A stretch of 64,000 nucleotides of DNA from Deltaproteobacteria bacterium (lineage in GTDB: Bacteria > Bdellovibrionota_B > Oligoflexia > Oligoflexales > CAIYRB01), in the NCBI GenBank assembly GCA_016874735.1, contig VGTI01000019.1:1-64000 (forward strand), read 5' to 3'. This document shows, in pieces, positions 1 through 8,922 of this stretch (its first letter is position 1; every line of letters starts with the position of its first letter). Position numbers and translations under genes: made by a program. The notes beneath the pieces are model-generated. The model had not been told where the DNA came from. It made no database searches and was given only the letters and a program-made list of their open reading frames with translations.

Positions 1-414
1 ATTATCGACGTTTTTAGCCGTAAAGTTGTGGGATGGAGCACCCGGAGTGACTTGAAGGTCGATATCGTCATGGCGGCATTTGATATGGCCTACCGTATGA
101 GACGTCCCGACCGTTCAATAATTTTCCATAGTGACAAGGGTGGGCAATACAAGGCCAAGAAGTTTCGCCGTCGGTTGCGCCGCCGCGGGTTCAGTCAAAG
201 CATGACTGGCATTGACCATTGCTACGATAATGCTGTCGCTGAGAGCTTTTTTGGGACATTGAAGACTGAACTAATCCGAGGTGAGGTGTATGAATCAAGA
301 GAGCTAGCCGCTGCAGCTATTTTCGAGTACATCGAAGTGTTTTATAATCGGACTAGGTTGCACTCGTCACTGGGATATCACTCGCCCGAGCAGTATGAGC
401 GGAATATCGCTTAG
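1..414 (+). CDS. IS3-family transposase OrfB, C-terminal part (truncated by window edge)
   Basis: The reading frame is open from base 1, so the gene begins upstream of the window; the GTG at 28 is internal, because the preceding codons read IIDVFSRKV, the usual sequence before the conserved VGW of IS3-family OrfB. The visible 137 residues are the second half of an rve-type DDE integrase core: HSDKGGQY carries the second catalytic aspartate, and DNAVAESFFGTLK supplies the catalytic glutamate. The end (YNRTRLHSSLGYHSPEQYE) is the standard IS3 C-terminus. The protein catalyses strand cleavage and transfer of its own element. Whether the full-length copy is active cannot be judged from here. Confidence 0.93.
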   Translation: MIDVFSRKVVGWSTRSDLKVDIVMAAFDMAYRMRRPDRSIIFHSDKGGQYKAKKFRRRLRRRGFSQSMTGIDHCYDNAVAESFFGTLKTELIRGEVYESRELAAAAIFEYIEVFYNRTRLHSSLGYHSPEQYERNIA

Positions 415-443
415 TGAGTGTCCGGAAATTTAGGGCCACCTCA
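1..443 (+). mobile_element. Right end of an IS3-family insertion sequence
   Basis: The transposase frame is followed within 5 bases by a likely right terminal repeat at about 419-443, which ends in TCA as expected for IS3-family tips (TGA...TCA). The left end is outside the window. The right tip lies only about 15 bases from the stop codon of the convergent metalloprotease gene. The terminal repeat was assigned from its position and ending only; the partner repeat could not be compared. Confidence 0.7.
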
Positions 444-457
444 AATAACCTCTAGCC

Positions 458-1969
458 TTACTTGAGCCTACTCTCGATCACTGCAAAGCTGCTCAAATCA
501 TTTTGGTTACTGTTTCTACCGAGAGGCATAGTGATAGTTTTTTCGAACCGCATGCTATAAACTTTCGAGGCATCAGCAGTGGCGGGGGCGTCAAAGATTT
601 TTATACCCGTGCAATTTATTTCCTGTTGAAGTTGAAATCCAAGCGACGCAATCGTGAATTCGATAGCATCATCAGAAATATTTGTCGTGTACAGGTCCTG
701 CTTATCGCAAGCCATCATTGCGCTTCTAGGCGACCAAGACTTAGGCAATTTTATCGTGAATTTATGCTTTGAATAGAACCGACTGGTCAAAACATCTGTT
801 GGTAGTTTTGATTCGGCAGCACTTTCAGCCTTGAATATTCCATCGAAGACGATGCGGTCAACAGCCAAGGGGCGCGGTTCATTCTGCTTCAATCTTAGCA
901 CTTGCTGATTCTTGGTTTCTTCTCTTTTTACTCCGGGAACAACCAGAACGTCACTGCAAAGCACACCTGATTTCGGTCGAAAAGTTATGGGAAATTCAGC
1001 CAGCAGCTGATTTCTTTCGACTACGGCGGTCGGTGGTGGAAACAGTCCGGGGCAGTCTATAATTACAGTGAACTTTTCTGACTCTAGGATATTTGACGTG
1101 ACTCCGCGCAATGAGTCCGAAAGTTTGACGGAAGCAACGACGCCGCAGTAATTGTATGCCTTTTGTTCAGATAAATTGATGGCTTCAGAGCTGACGCGGC
1201 AACACGATTCGGTGAATCTTTCAATCCAGGAGTGACCCTCTTTTTCGCAAGCTTCTTTGTTTTTGAAGTTTACTTCCCCACTGTAATAGCGCCTTATAAC
1301 CTCTCGATCCATGGCGCTCAGGCGTTGCAACTGACCTGTTTTCCATACCATGGTATTAGCGCAGTAGTTCATTATTGAATCTTTGTCGAATTCGCCGACT
1401 TCTAGAGCCCCCTGCTCGCCGGTTCCTGGGCGTTGTGCCTCTACGCACAAAGAATCAGTCCGATTGGCTTCATGACGCAATCCAATTGCGTGTCCGAACT
1501 CATGAAGGGCATCATTGAGTATGCATACGTCTTTATGTTCTTTTGCACAAAACGTAGGCGTTACTTCCCAGTTTAAATTCAGAAGCATGCCATTCTTAAT
1601 GCCGCTAATTTTCGCGCCGAACGCTTCTACTCGTCGCTGACGAGTGTCGTTGTTAAAGATCCTAATGCCCAAGCTGTCTTCGTTACAGGTTTTCCAGCCG
1701 ACAAAATCAAGTCCAGCTTGCCCGTACTCAAAAGTCACGAGGGAGGCGATGCTGTCGCGAACTTTATCCGAACTAGTCTCCGGGTTCTCCCAGCAGACTG
1801 GAATAGATATTTTACCATCCACTCCTCTCGGCCACAGATAAGACGACCCTTCAGATACATATCCTTTTGTATCAGACCCGCGTGGGCCAGATGTTTTGCA
1901 GCTGTTTTGACTAGTACCAACCAGTGTGACAAATCCCAGCAAGAATGTGCGGATATGATGAGGTCGCAT
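458..1969 (-). CDS. Secreted metzincin-type zinc metalloprotease
   Basis: This is a probable exported endopeptidase of 503 residues. The zinc site HEFGHAIGLRH (from about residue 156) fits the full metzincin pattern HExxHxxGxxH, and DSIMNY (methionine at about residue 200) is a good Met-turn. The first about 20 residues are hydrophobic and end at a cysteine (SQNSC), a weak lipobox, so the protein may be a lipoprotein or simply secreted. I chose the start at 1969 because AGGAG lies 11 bases upstream; a longer frame to 2005 lacks a ribosome site. The C-terminal half has many cysteines and no family I recognise. The gene converges on the IS3 end, which sits just past its stop codon. Confidence 0.85.
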   Translation of the reverse strand: MRPHHIRTFLLGFVTLVGTSQNSCKTSGPRGSDTKGYVSEGSSYLWPRGVDGKISIPVCWENPETSSDKVRDSIASLVTFEYGQAGLDFVGWKTCNEDSLGIRIFNNDTRQRRVEAFGAKISGIKNGMLLNLNWEVTPTFCAKEHKDVCILNDALHEFGHAIGLRHEANRTDSLCVEAQRPGTGEQGALEVGEFDKDSIMNYCANTMVWKTGQLQRLSAMDREVIRRYYSGEVNFKNKEACEKEGHSWIERFTESCCRVSSEAINLSEQKAYNYCGVVASVKLSDSLRGVTSNILESEKFTVIIDCPGLFPPPTAVVERNQLLAEFPITFRPKSGVLCSDVLVVPGVKREETKNQQVLRLKQNEPRPLAVDRIVFDGIFKAESAAESKLPTDVLTSRFYSKHKFTIKLPKSWSPRSAMMACDKQDLYTTNISDDAIEFTIASLGFQLQQEINCTGIKIFDAPATADASKVYSMRFEKTITMPLGRNSNQNDLSSFAVIESRLK

Positions 1970-2349
1970 TTGTTGGTAATCTCCTAAATATTTGTTCGAA
2001 CCCATCAGATCAGGCAGTTTATGTGCCAGTGTTCAGGAATGTCAGAGAGTGGACCTACAGGAAGGAGTCCTGATGCATAAATTATGCCGATCAGCATGAT
2101 ACTGGATCAGTTGGCGTCCAATGATATTGCCACTAGCGCAGCTGTCAAACCTCGCTACTTCTATCGAAGAAATTCAAGTGATGTGGTCAAATATTGACAT
2201 GTCCGTTCAAAATTGACGTTATTAAAATTTAGATGCCTAATTTGCTATCGCGATACTCGTTGGTCTGGTGATCGCAAAAGAAGATGGCACCCAACTTGCA
2301 GGGCTCTCGACTGTTTCAGCATATTTTAAAGTTATAGGTGGGTTCACTT
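1970..2349. other. Intergenic region between divergent protease genes
   Basis: About 380 bases without a convincing gene. It separates the minus-strand metalloprotease from the plus-strand trypsin-like gene and should hold both promoters. The last part carries AGGTGG 8 bases before the ATG at 2350. I see no strong hairpin, repeat or RNA gene. Confidence 0.5.
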
Positions 2350-3351
2350 ATGCGTATCTTGCTTCTTTCGCTACTCGTATCTTTGTTAGGAACTTCCTGC
2401 CAATCTATCAAGGCAAGTCAGCCAAAGGTCACTAATGGGATCGAGGAGCCTGATTTTCCTTATGTCGTCCAGATTCAAATGAACGGTCGTAGCTACTGCA
2501 CAGGAAGTTTTCTGAATGACAGTCTTCTTTTGACTGCTGCTCATTGCGTCGATCGTGCCAGTTTTGTTAAGTTTGGGAATGTTAGCGTGGAATCAGAATT
2601 TATTTTTATTCATCCAAGATGGCCGAGTGGCGGTGAGTCATGCAAGCTGCCGCGTGATCCACGTTACGATTTGGCTTACGTAAAGTTTCCCAAGGGAACA
2701 TACTCTGGTCCGACATTTGGCAAGGTGGCGACGCAATCTGCACGTCCAAATGAAGAGATCAAAATAGTCGGCTTCGGAAACTCTCTAATCACTCCGTTTG
2801 ATCGGTTTTGCTATATTCCACGAGCTAAAGATGACGATGGTCATTGAAATATAAAGGTCGCAACCTCAGTAAACGGGATCGATTATAACGCCGATACAGT
2901 GTTGCGATTTCCGGCTGATGAAGTGCCATCGGACAAAGGATGTCCAATCGACTGTGATGAGCGCAATCTGAAGGCTACCCTCGCAACATCAGGCCAAGAT
3001 TTCAAAAAATTTGTTGAGTTGAACTGTGGGGGTAACTTTCGCGATCGTGGTTACAAAGAGTCGGGGCTGGGAACAAAAAGGTCTGGCAAGAATATCCTTA
3101 CTTCAGCCGAGAAGGGAGTTTTGACATTCGAAGGGAGCCTTGGAGGTGAGAGCAGTGGTTACGAATCAGCTTCGGGTGCGGGTGATTCCGGCGGTCCGTT
3201 ATTCGTATTCCGAAATGGAGAGTGGTTAATTGCCGGGGTGACTCATGGTGGCAACCTGATAAAAAAGGATGGAAGGCCCATGAAGAGGTCCATTTACGTG
3301 GATATCATTGATCCACAAAATTCCGCTTGGCTTCGAGAGGCAGCAAATTGA
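2350..3351 (+). pseudogene. Trypsin-like serine protease interrupted by an in-frame TGA
   Basis: The two parts (2350-2847 and 2848-3351) are in the same frame and are separated only by a TGA at 2845-2847; the codons after it keep reading as ordinary protein. Joined, they form an S1 (chymotrypsin-fold) protease with all three catalytic residues: His in LTAAHC, Asp in YDLAYVKF and Ser in GAGDSGGPLF. The N-terminus is a signal sequence with a cysteine at LLGTSC, a weak lipobox. The ATG at 2350 is preferred over the GTG at 2338 because AGGTGG lies 8 bases before it. Half of the protein alone would be inactive, so the gene is probably a recent pseudogene unless the stop is read through or is a sequencing error. 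Confidence 0.85.
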
Positions 3352-3544
3352 ATTGAAAGTATGTGACTTGAGATAACCTGGCCTTCCTTCAAAAAGAATT
3401 CCGTACCCGAATGCAAAACGGAGGAGTCCGCTCACTTGGGTAGTGTCACCGGACACCAGGCTATATTCGACCATATTGCTGGTTAATTTTTTGGAGGGTT
3501 ATCGGTATAATTTGGCCGGTATAAAATCCCAAGTTGGAGCCTTC

Positions 3545-6310
3545 ATGCAAAAGTCGAGCCCCCAAACTATGACTCCGAAGCCATGGCACACATTAAGTGC
3601 GGAGGAGGCTATCGCCATCCTCACGACGGACATTCATGCGGGCTTAGAGATTCAAGAGGTCGTGAAGCGCCAAACGCAATATGGCCCCAATTCCCTCCCA
3701 TCCGGGAAAAAAGTCTCTTTACTGAAGGTGATTGCCCACCAGTTTATGAGCCCACTGATCTATCTCCTACTTGCCGCGGCGGGCATTGCTCTTTACCTTG
3801 GCGAAGTCAAAGACTCGATCGTCATCATGGTTGTGGTCTTTCTAAATGCTGTGATTGGTGCGATCCAGGAGGGTCGGGCCGAGCGTTCCATCGACTCCCT
3901 ACGCAAACTATCGACGCTAAACGTACGCGCGATACGAGGCGGTAAAGAAATTGTTTGCGAGGCCATTGATTTAGTGCCTGGCGATATAGCCCTGCTTGCT
4001 GCAGGTGACGCGGTTCCTGCAGACTGCCGTCTCCTCACAGCCCAAAGCCTTGAGACTTCAGAAGCGATCCTTACTGGCGAGTCAATGCCAGTGGCCAAAG
4101 ATGAGCTTCCTTGCCCCCTCGATGCGAGCCTCGGCGATCGAACCTGCATGCTTTACTCTGGCACATATGTGACTGCAGGTCGCGCAAGTGCCGTCGTCGT
4201 CGCAACTGGCAGCCACAGCGAGATAGGCCGTCTTGCAGTGCAAACAGCCGAGGCCGTGGACCCAATGTCGCCTCTCGAACAGCGAATTGATCGCTTCAGC
4301 AAACACATTGTTGTCGCAGCACTAATATTGTTTGCGAGCATCATGCTCATTGGATGGCTTCGTAGCCTACCGATGACTGAGGTGTTCATGGTGGCAATCA
4401 GTCAGATGGTATCTATGGTGCCGGAAGGCCTCCCCATCGCAATGACTATTGCACTTGCTGTTGGCGTGCAGAGGATGGCTAAACGAGGCGTGATTATTCG
4501 CCGGCTTGCGGCAGTCGAGGCTCTCGGTTCAATCTCGGTGATCTGTAGTGACAAGACCGGAACTCTAACTCGCAACGAAATGACCGTGACCACTTTATGG
4601 TTAGCCGATGGACGCATGATAGAGGTTAGCGGAAGTGGCTATGAGCCGCAGGGCTACTTTCGCCACCAGGACCAGGTCCTGAATCCATCCGCCGATAATC
4701 AGCTTAAAGAATTGCTGATTGCTGCAGCCCTCTGCAATGATGCTGCCTTGCTTCCACCTGATGCCGAAGACTCTAGGTGGCGCCCCGTAGGAGACCCAAC
4801 TGAGGCAGCTCTCCTGACCCTAGCCCTCAAGGCCGGCCTACCCCAGGAAGTGCTTAAGGATATCCTCCCCCGTCACGACGAGATCCCCTTTGAATCCGCT
4901 ACCAAAATGATGGCCACATCGCATATAGGTGACTCGCGGCGGTGTGTGTTCATCAAGGGAGCCTTTGAGGAAGTGATTACACTTTGCGGCTATCGCCTGC
5001 ACGCCGGTCACGCGCAGCCACTAGATTGGACTCAGATCAAACGGATCTCCAAAATAGCCCATGAACTAGCAGAACGAGCGCTGCGAGTGTTGGCTTTTGC
5101 TGTCGTCGATGGTCATGGATTGGCTGACGGCCGAGGAAACCGGCGGGGATACGATAGCGTCCGAGGTAACGCGACCTTCCTAGGGCTGGTTGGCCAAATC
5201 GATCCGCCGCGCTTAGAAGTACGCGATGCCGTCGCCGCATGTAGACGCGCAGGGATTCGTCCCGTCATGATTACTGGTGATCATAAAGCAACTGCCTTGG
5301 CAATAGCCCAGATCCTCGACATTTATCGCTCCGGCGATCTGGTCACTGACGGCCGCGAGTTAAGCGCTTTGTCAGATGCAGACTTGAAAAAGCAAGCACC
5401 CAGCACCGCCGTATTTGCGCGCGTCCACCCATCAGAAAAACAACGTATCGTCGCCGCGCTACAGGCAAATAGGCAGGTCGTTGCCATGACGGGTGATGGT
5501 GTCAATGATGCTCCAGCTCTTGCTGGTGCCGACGTTGGCGTAGCCATGGGAATCACCGGAACGGAGGTTGCAAAATCTGCGGCAAAGATGATTATAACTG
5601 ACGACAATTTTGCCACCATTGTCGCTGGCATCGAAGAGGGAAGATTAGTCCATCGCAACCTCAAAAAAGCAGTGCTCTATCTGGTTGCAACCTCAATGGC
5701 AGAAGTCCTCGTCCTCCTGCTGTCCTTGATAGCAGGCTATCCACCGCCATTGGCTGCAGTCCAGATCTTATGGATCAATCTCGTTACTGAAGGTACCGTC
5801 ACGGTTAATCTGATCATGGAGCCACTCGAAGGTGATGAGATGCACCGCCGCCCAGTCAGACCGCATGAGGCTCTCATCAACAGAGATATTCTTGCGAGAA
5901 TCGCATTGATGACGCCACTGATAGCGGCCATTGTCCTGGGTTGGTTCGTTCATCGACTGCGAGAGGGCATAGAATTTGCGCAGGTGCAGACTGAAACCTT
6001 TACGCTGCTGGCAGTCACGCAATGGTTTAACGTGCTGAATTGTCGCTCCTCAACCAAGTCATCTTTGACGACTGACATACTTCGGAATAAATGGTTGTTA
6101 GGAGGACTGCTCGTGAGCAATTTGGCACAAATAGCTGTAGTATATTGGCGCCCCTTAGGTGATCTCTTCCATACCGTACCCATAAGACTAACAGAGGTTT
6201 TTAAAATCGGACTGGTCGGCAGTACCGTGCTTTGGGTAGAGGAAATTCGCAAATGCCTAGTACGTCGACGCTTAAGAAGAAGTGCGCTATTTGCGGTCCT
6301 TAAGACCTAA
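3545..6310 (+). CDS. Cation-transporting P-type ATPase (P2, Ca2+-ATPase-like)
   Basis: An inner-membrane ATP-driven cation pump of about 921 residues, a normal length for the P2 family. In order it shows an N-terminal cation-ATPase domain, the actuator TGES (about residue 177), the M4 motif PEGLP (about 293), the phosphorylation site DKTGT (Asp about 336), the hinge TGDGVNDAPAL (about 649) and a C-terminal membrane domain. PEGLP in M4 and an NLVTEG-type M6 point to Ca2+ or Mn2+/Na+ rather than heavy-metal transport; the ion cannot be fixed from sequence. The ATG at 3545 is chosen because GGAG lies 5 bases upstream and the residues before it in the longer frame (to 3443) look non-coding. Its 3' end overlaps the convergent CNNM gene by 24 bases. 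Confidence 0.92.
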   Translation: MQKSSPQTMTPKPWHTLSAEEAIAILTTDIHAGLEIQEVVKRQTQYGPNSLPSGKKVSLLKVIAHQFMSPLIYLLLAAAGIALYLGEVKDSIVIMVVVFLNAVIGAIQEGRAERSIDSLRKLSTLNVRAIRGGKEIVCEAIDLVPGDIALLAAGDAVPADCRLLTAQSLETSEAILTGESMPVAKDELPCPLDASLGDRTCMLYSGTYVTAGRASAVVVATGSHSEIGRLAVQTAEAVDPMSPLEQRIDRFSKHIVVAALILFASIMLIGWLRSLPMTEVFMVAISQMVSMVPEGLPIAMTIALAVGVQRMAKRGVIIRRLAAVEALGSISVICSDKTGTLTRNEMTVTTLWLADGRMIEVSGSGYEPQGYFRHQDQVLNPSADNQLKELLIAAALCNDAALLPPDAEDSRWRPVGDPTEAALLTLALKAGLPQEVLKDILPRHDEIPFESATKMMATSHIGDSRRCVFIKGAFEEVITLCGYRLHAGHAQPLDWTQIKRISKIAHELAERALRVLAFAVVDGHGLADGRGNRRGYDSVRGNATFLGLVGQIDPPRLEVRDAVAACRRAGIRPVMITGDHKATALAIAQILDIYRSGDLVTDGRELSALSDADLKKQAPSTAVFARVHPSEKQRIVAALQANRQVVAMTGDGVNDAPALAGADVGVAMGITGTEVAKSAAKMIITDDNFATIVAGIEEGRLVHRNLKKAVLYLVATSMAEVLVLLLSLIAGYPPPLAAVQILWINLVTEGTVTVNLIMEPLEGDEMHRRPVRPHEALINRDILARIALMTPLIAAIVLGWFVHRLREGIEFAQVQTETFTLLAVTQWFNVLNCRSSTKSSLTTDILRNKWLLGGLLVSNLAQIAVVYWRPLGDLFHTVPIRLTEVFKIGLVGSTVLWVEEIRKCLVRRRLRRSALFAVLKT

Positions 6311-7363
6311 CTTAAGTCGAGCCTTGGCAGCAAATAGCTGCCGCACTCGCCCATCGTCGTCCTCGTCGTAAATTTCTCCGACGATCTCCTCTAAGATGTC
6401 TTCTAAGGTAACTAGCCCTACTGGTTGTCCTGCGCTAGACATGACAATTGCCATGTGGCTACGCTTGGTCTGCATTTGACGCAAAGTATTTAGCGCCAAG
6501 TCGAGAGGATTAGCTAAGATAGGCTGCCTGATGATCGCCGTCCACTCTTTCTCTCCGCTATCTCGCAACGTGGCATATTCTTTCGTATGCAGCATACCTA
6601 TAAGACGCGGCAATGCGCCGTCCACAGTTTGTACGACTGGTAAGCGGGTATGACCCGAGGCGAGTACTACCTTATTTACCTGTTCAATATTACTTGCGAC
6701 ATTGACACATGCCACATCCGTCCAAGGAATCATGATCTCCTTGAGCCGGCGCGATTCCAGGTCTACTAGATTCAGGATAAAGCGCCGGTGGGTAGGTGAA
6801 AAAGATTCTAGTTCAAGAGCGATCGGTGCACTATCGGCGCTTTCAACCTTAGGTTCCGCAGGAAATAGCAAAGCTATGACACGCTTAGTGGACCATTCGA
6901 GCAAAGTAATAACAGGTGCCAGAAACCTATCAGCGATCGCAAACCAACGTGCACCGTATATTAGGATTCGTATAGGATTACGTAGAGCCAAAGATTTAGG
7001 CACAAGCTCACCTAGGATGACATTTAGATAAGTGATTGGCACTACCACAATTACAATCGCAATCCACTCTGCCGACGATTGACTTAAATTAAAATTGTTC
7101 ATCAGATAGGGTTCTATAGTCTCGGCCGCACCTGCACCACCGACAGCCGCAGCGACCGCACCAACTAGCGTGATGCCGACTTGAATAATCGACAGCGTCC
7201 TCTCAGGATTTTCTCTTAACTTTAGGGTAGCCTCCGCATACTTGCCCCCAGCTTCTGCTAAGCGACGCAGTTCAGGTCTGGGGACCGCGACAAAAGCCAT
7301 TTCATACGCTGCCAGAATGGCATTGAGGACCAGGCATACTCCGACGACGACCAACTCTTCCAT
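6287..7363 (-). CDS. CNNM/CorC-type membrane protein with CBS domains
   Basis: A 358-residue membrane protein of the DUF21 (CNNM) plus CBS-pair architecture, the family of hemolysin-C-like and Mg2+/Co2+ efflux-associated proteins. The N-terminal about 190 residues hold several membrane segments with the typical GELVPKSLAL motif. The CBS pair follows (MIPWTDVACVN to about LVTLEDILEEIVGEIYDE). The C-terminal CorC/HlyC transporter-associated domain seen in longer members is missing. The start at 7363 has GGAGG 12 bases upstream. Next to a cation ATPase and a universal stress protein, a role in cation homeostasis is reasonable, but the ion and direction are inferred from the family only. Confidence 0.88.
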   Translation of the reverse strand: MEELVVVGVCLVLNAILAAYEMAFVAVPRPELRRLAEAGGKYAEATLKLRENPERTLSIIQVGITLVGAVAAAVGGAGAAETIEPYLMNNFNLSQSSAEWIAIVIVVVPITYLNVILGELVPKSLALRNPIRILIYGARWFAIADRFLAPVITLLEWSTKRVIALLFPAEPKVESADSAPIALELESFSPTHRRFILNLVDLESRRLKEIMIPWTDVACVNVASNIEQVNKVVLASGHTRLPVVQTVDGALPRLIGMLHTKEYATLRDSGEKEWTAIIRQPILANPLDLALNTLRQMQTKRSHMAIVMSSAGQPVGLVTLEDILEEIVGEIYDEDDDGRVRQLFAAKARLKLGLKDRK

Positions 7364-7541
7364 TCTTGAGACAGACCTCCAAAAATCGGCGGTTACCGGG
7401 GCACCTAACCGGACTGCTTGCACTCGCACGCCTTATATTTGTCGCCGGGATCTTAGCATGTTATTCTGTGGCATTATATGGCCCTTTTTTGATGACTGGG
7501 CCGAGACTGATCTGAGAATTTCTATATATCAGGAGTCCCCC

Positions 7542-8429
7542 ATGAAAATTTTAGTTGGAGTCGATGAAATAGCAACCGCGGAGCGACTCAGTGCGCAAGT
7601 GGCATCACTTGGGTTTGCCAATGCCAAAGTAGACTTAGCGTTTGCTATAGAAATCCTGGGTGCAGCAGTCGCAGTGAGACCAGACACCGCTCATACCTCT
7701 GTAGTGAATGAATTCGTCAGAATGCAAACTGAGCTCGCTAAATCAGTCCTTTCCGGCAGCGAGAAGGCGTTTAAAGACAAGGGTCTACCAACCACAACAA
7801 AAGTTTTGACTGGCATGACGGGAAATGCCCTTGTTAATCACGCGAAAGAAACCGCTGCTGATTTACTTGTGGTTGGACATTCGGGCAAGAATGCTTTAGA
7901 GCGCGTCATTATAGGCAGTGTAAGTCGCAAGGTACTCCTGAGCGCTCAACAAAGTATACTTATCAGCAAGCAGCCTGAGAGTGCAGTCAAGCCTGTGACA
8001 TTGGTATTGGCTACCGATCATTCCGACTATGCCAATCGTTGTATCGACAAGTTGCTTTCCTGGAAGCCACAAAATGTGGAGCGCGTGGTTGTCACTACGG
8101 TGTACCCAGAACAGCTCTTAAAAGCCATGGGAGCAGTCATCGAGCACTTTAAGGCCGACGTGTCGACCTGGGTCAAAGATGGCCTGGCTAAAAACAACGC
8201 TACGATCGTCGATAAGGTGAAGTCTACGCTACCCTCGGCCAAAGTCACCTCTCGGGTCGAATCGGGTTACGTGAGTGACACCCTGGAACGTGTGATGAAG
8301 GAGGAAAAAGCTGACCTCCTCGTTCTTGGAGCTCAGGGCCACGGATTCGTTGACCTCATTACTTTGGGGAGTGTGTCGCTTGACCAGGCAGTACGCCACG
8401 ATTACTCGGTACTAGTGGTACGAGCTTAA
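7542..8429 (+). CDS. Tandem-domain universal stress protein
   Basis: A cytoplasmic protein of 295 residues made of two UspA domains. Each half ends with the family's nucleotide-binding signature: VVGHSGKNALERVIIGSVS in the first and VLGAQGHGFVDLITLGSVS in the second (G-x2-G-x9-G-S pattern). ATP-binding Usp proteins help cells survive stress and often regulate transporters. The start at 7542 follows AGGAG by 6 bases; the longer open frame upstream runs antisense over the CNNM gene and is not used. It is divergent from the CNNM gene, and the 178 bases between them must hold both promoters. Confidence 0.92.
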   Translation: MKILVGVDEIATAERLSAQVASLGFANAKVDLAFAIEILGAAVAVRPDTAHTSVVNEFVRMQTELAKSVLSGSEKAFKDKGLPTTTKVLTGMTGNALVNHAKETAADLLVVGHSGKNALERVIIGSVSRKVLLSAQQSILISKQPESAVKPVTLVLATDHSDYANRCIDKLLSWKPQNVERVVVTTVYPEQLLKAMGAVIEHFKADVSTWVKDGLAKNNATIVDKVKSTLPSAKVTSRVESGYVSDTLERVMKEEKADLLVLGAQGHGFVDLITLGSVSLDQAVRHDYSVLVVRA

Positions 8430-8852
8430 ACCCGGTCACTGTCCGGTCGGTTCCTAATACTGGGGATCCTGCTACAGCGAGCCTGCGAACGCAGAAAAAT
8501 TTATTATATGGTGGAAGTTAAAGTCTTACGCCTGCTCGTTGCAACACATCCAACGAGCAAAAAATAAGATAACGGAAGGATCTCTATCATCTAGTTCGTT
8601 GGATGCCTAAAATTTATGTGTCTGGTCTTTAGTACAGGCTGCTTAATTTACTCATCTTTCGCTTGGGAAAACATGATTTTTTAACCACATTAACTATTAG
8701 CCATCTTTCGATAACCATCAAATTTTTGCTTCAACTATGAATTTATCCCCTAAATCCAACCCATCTTACTAAAATTTGCTGGTCTATATAGACGCTAAAC
8801 TCTGTCACGACAAAATCTAAGGAACGTCATCTACCCGAAACTGAAAAAAGAA
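8430..8852. other. Non-coding region with one hairpin
   Basis: About 420 bases between convergent genes with no convincing frame. A perfect 9-bp inverted repeat, TGCTCGTTG at 8533-8541 and CAACGAGCA at 8551-8559, encloses a 9-base loop and is followed on the plus strand by A, not T, so it is not a standard terminator for the stress protein gene. The rest is AT-rich and shows nothing recognisable. Confidence 0.5.
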
Positions 8853-8879
8853 GTGGCCTCCTCAGTTTGAGGAGGCCAC
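8853..8879 (-). terminator. Rho-independent terminator of the collagen-like gene
   Basis: A perfect 12-bp stem (GTGGCCTCCTCA with TGAGGAGGCCAC) around a 3-base loop. On the minus strand it is followed by TTCTTTTTTC. It lies 44 bases past the stop of the minus-strand collagen-like gene. Confidence 0.92.
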
Positions 8880-8922
8880 CTGTGCCGTTTGCTACCGGAG
8901 TAACTTACATTTTCAAATTAAA

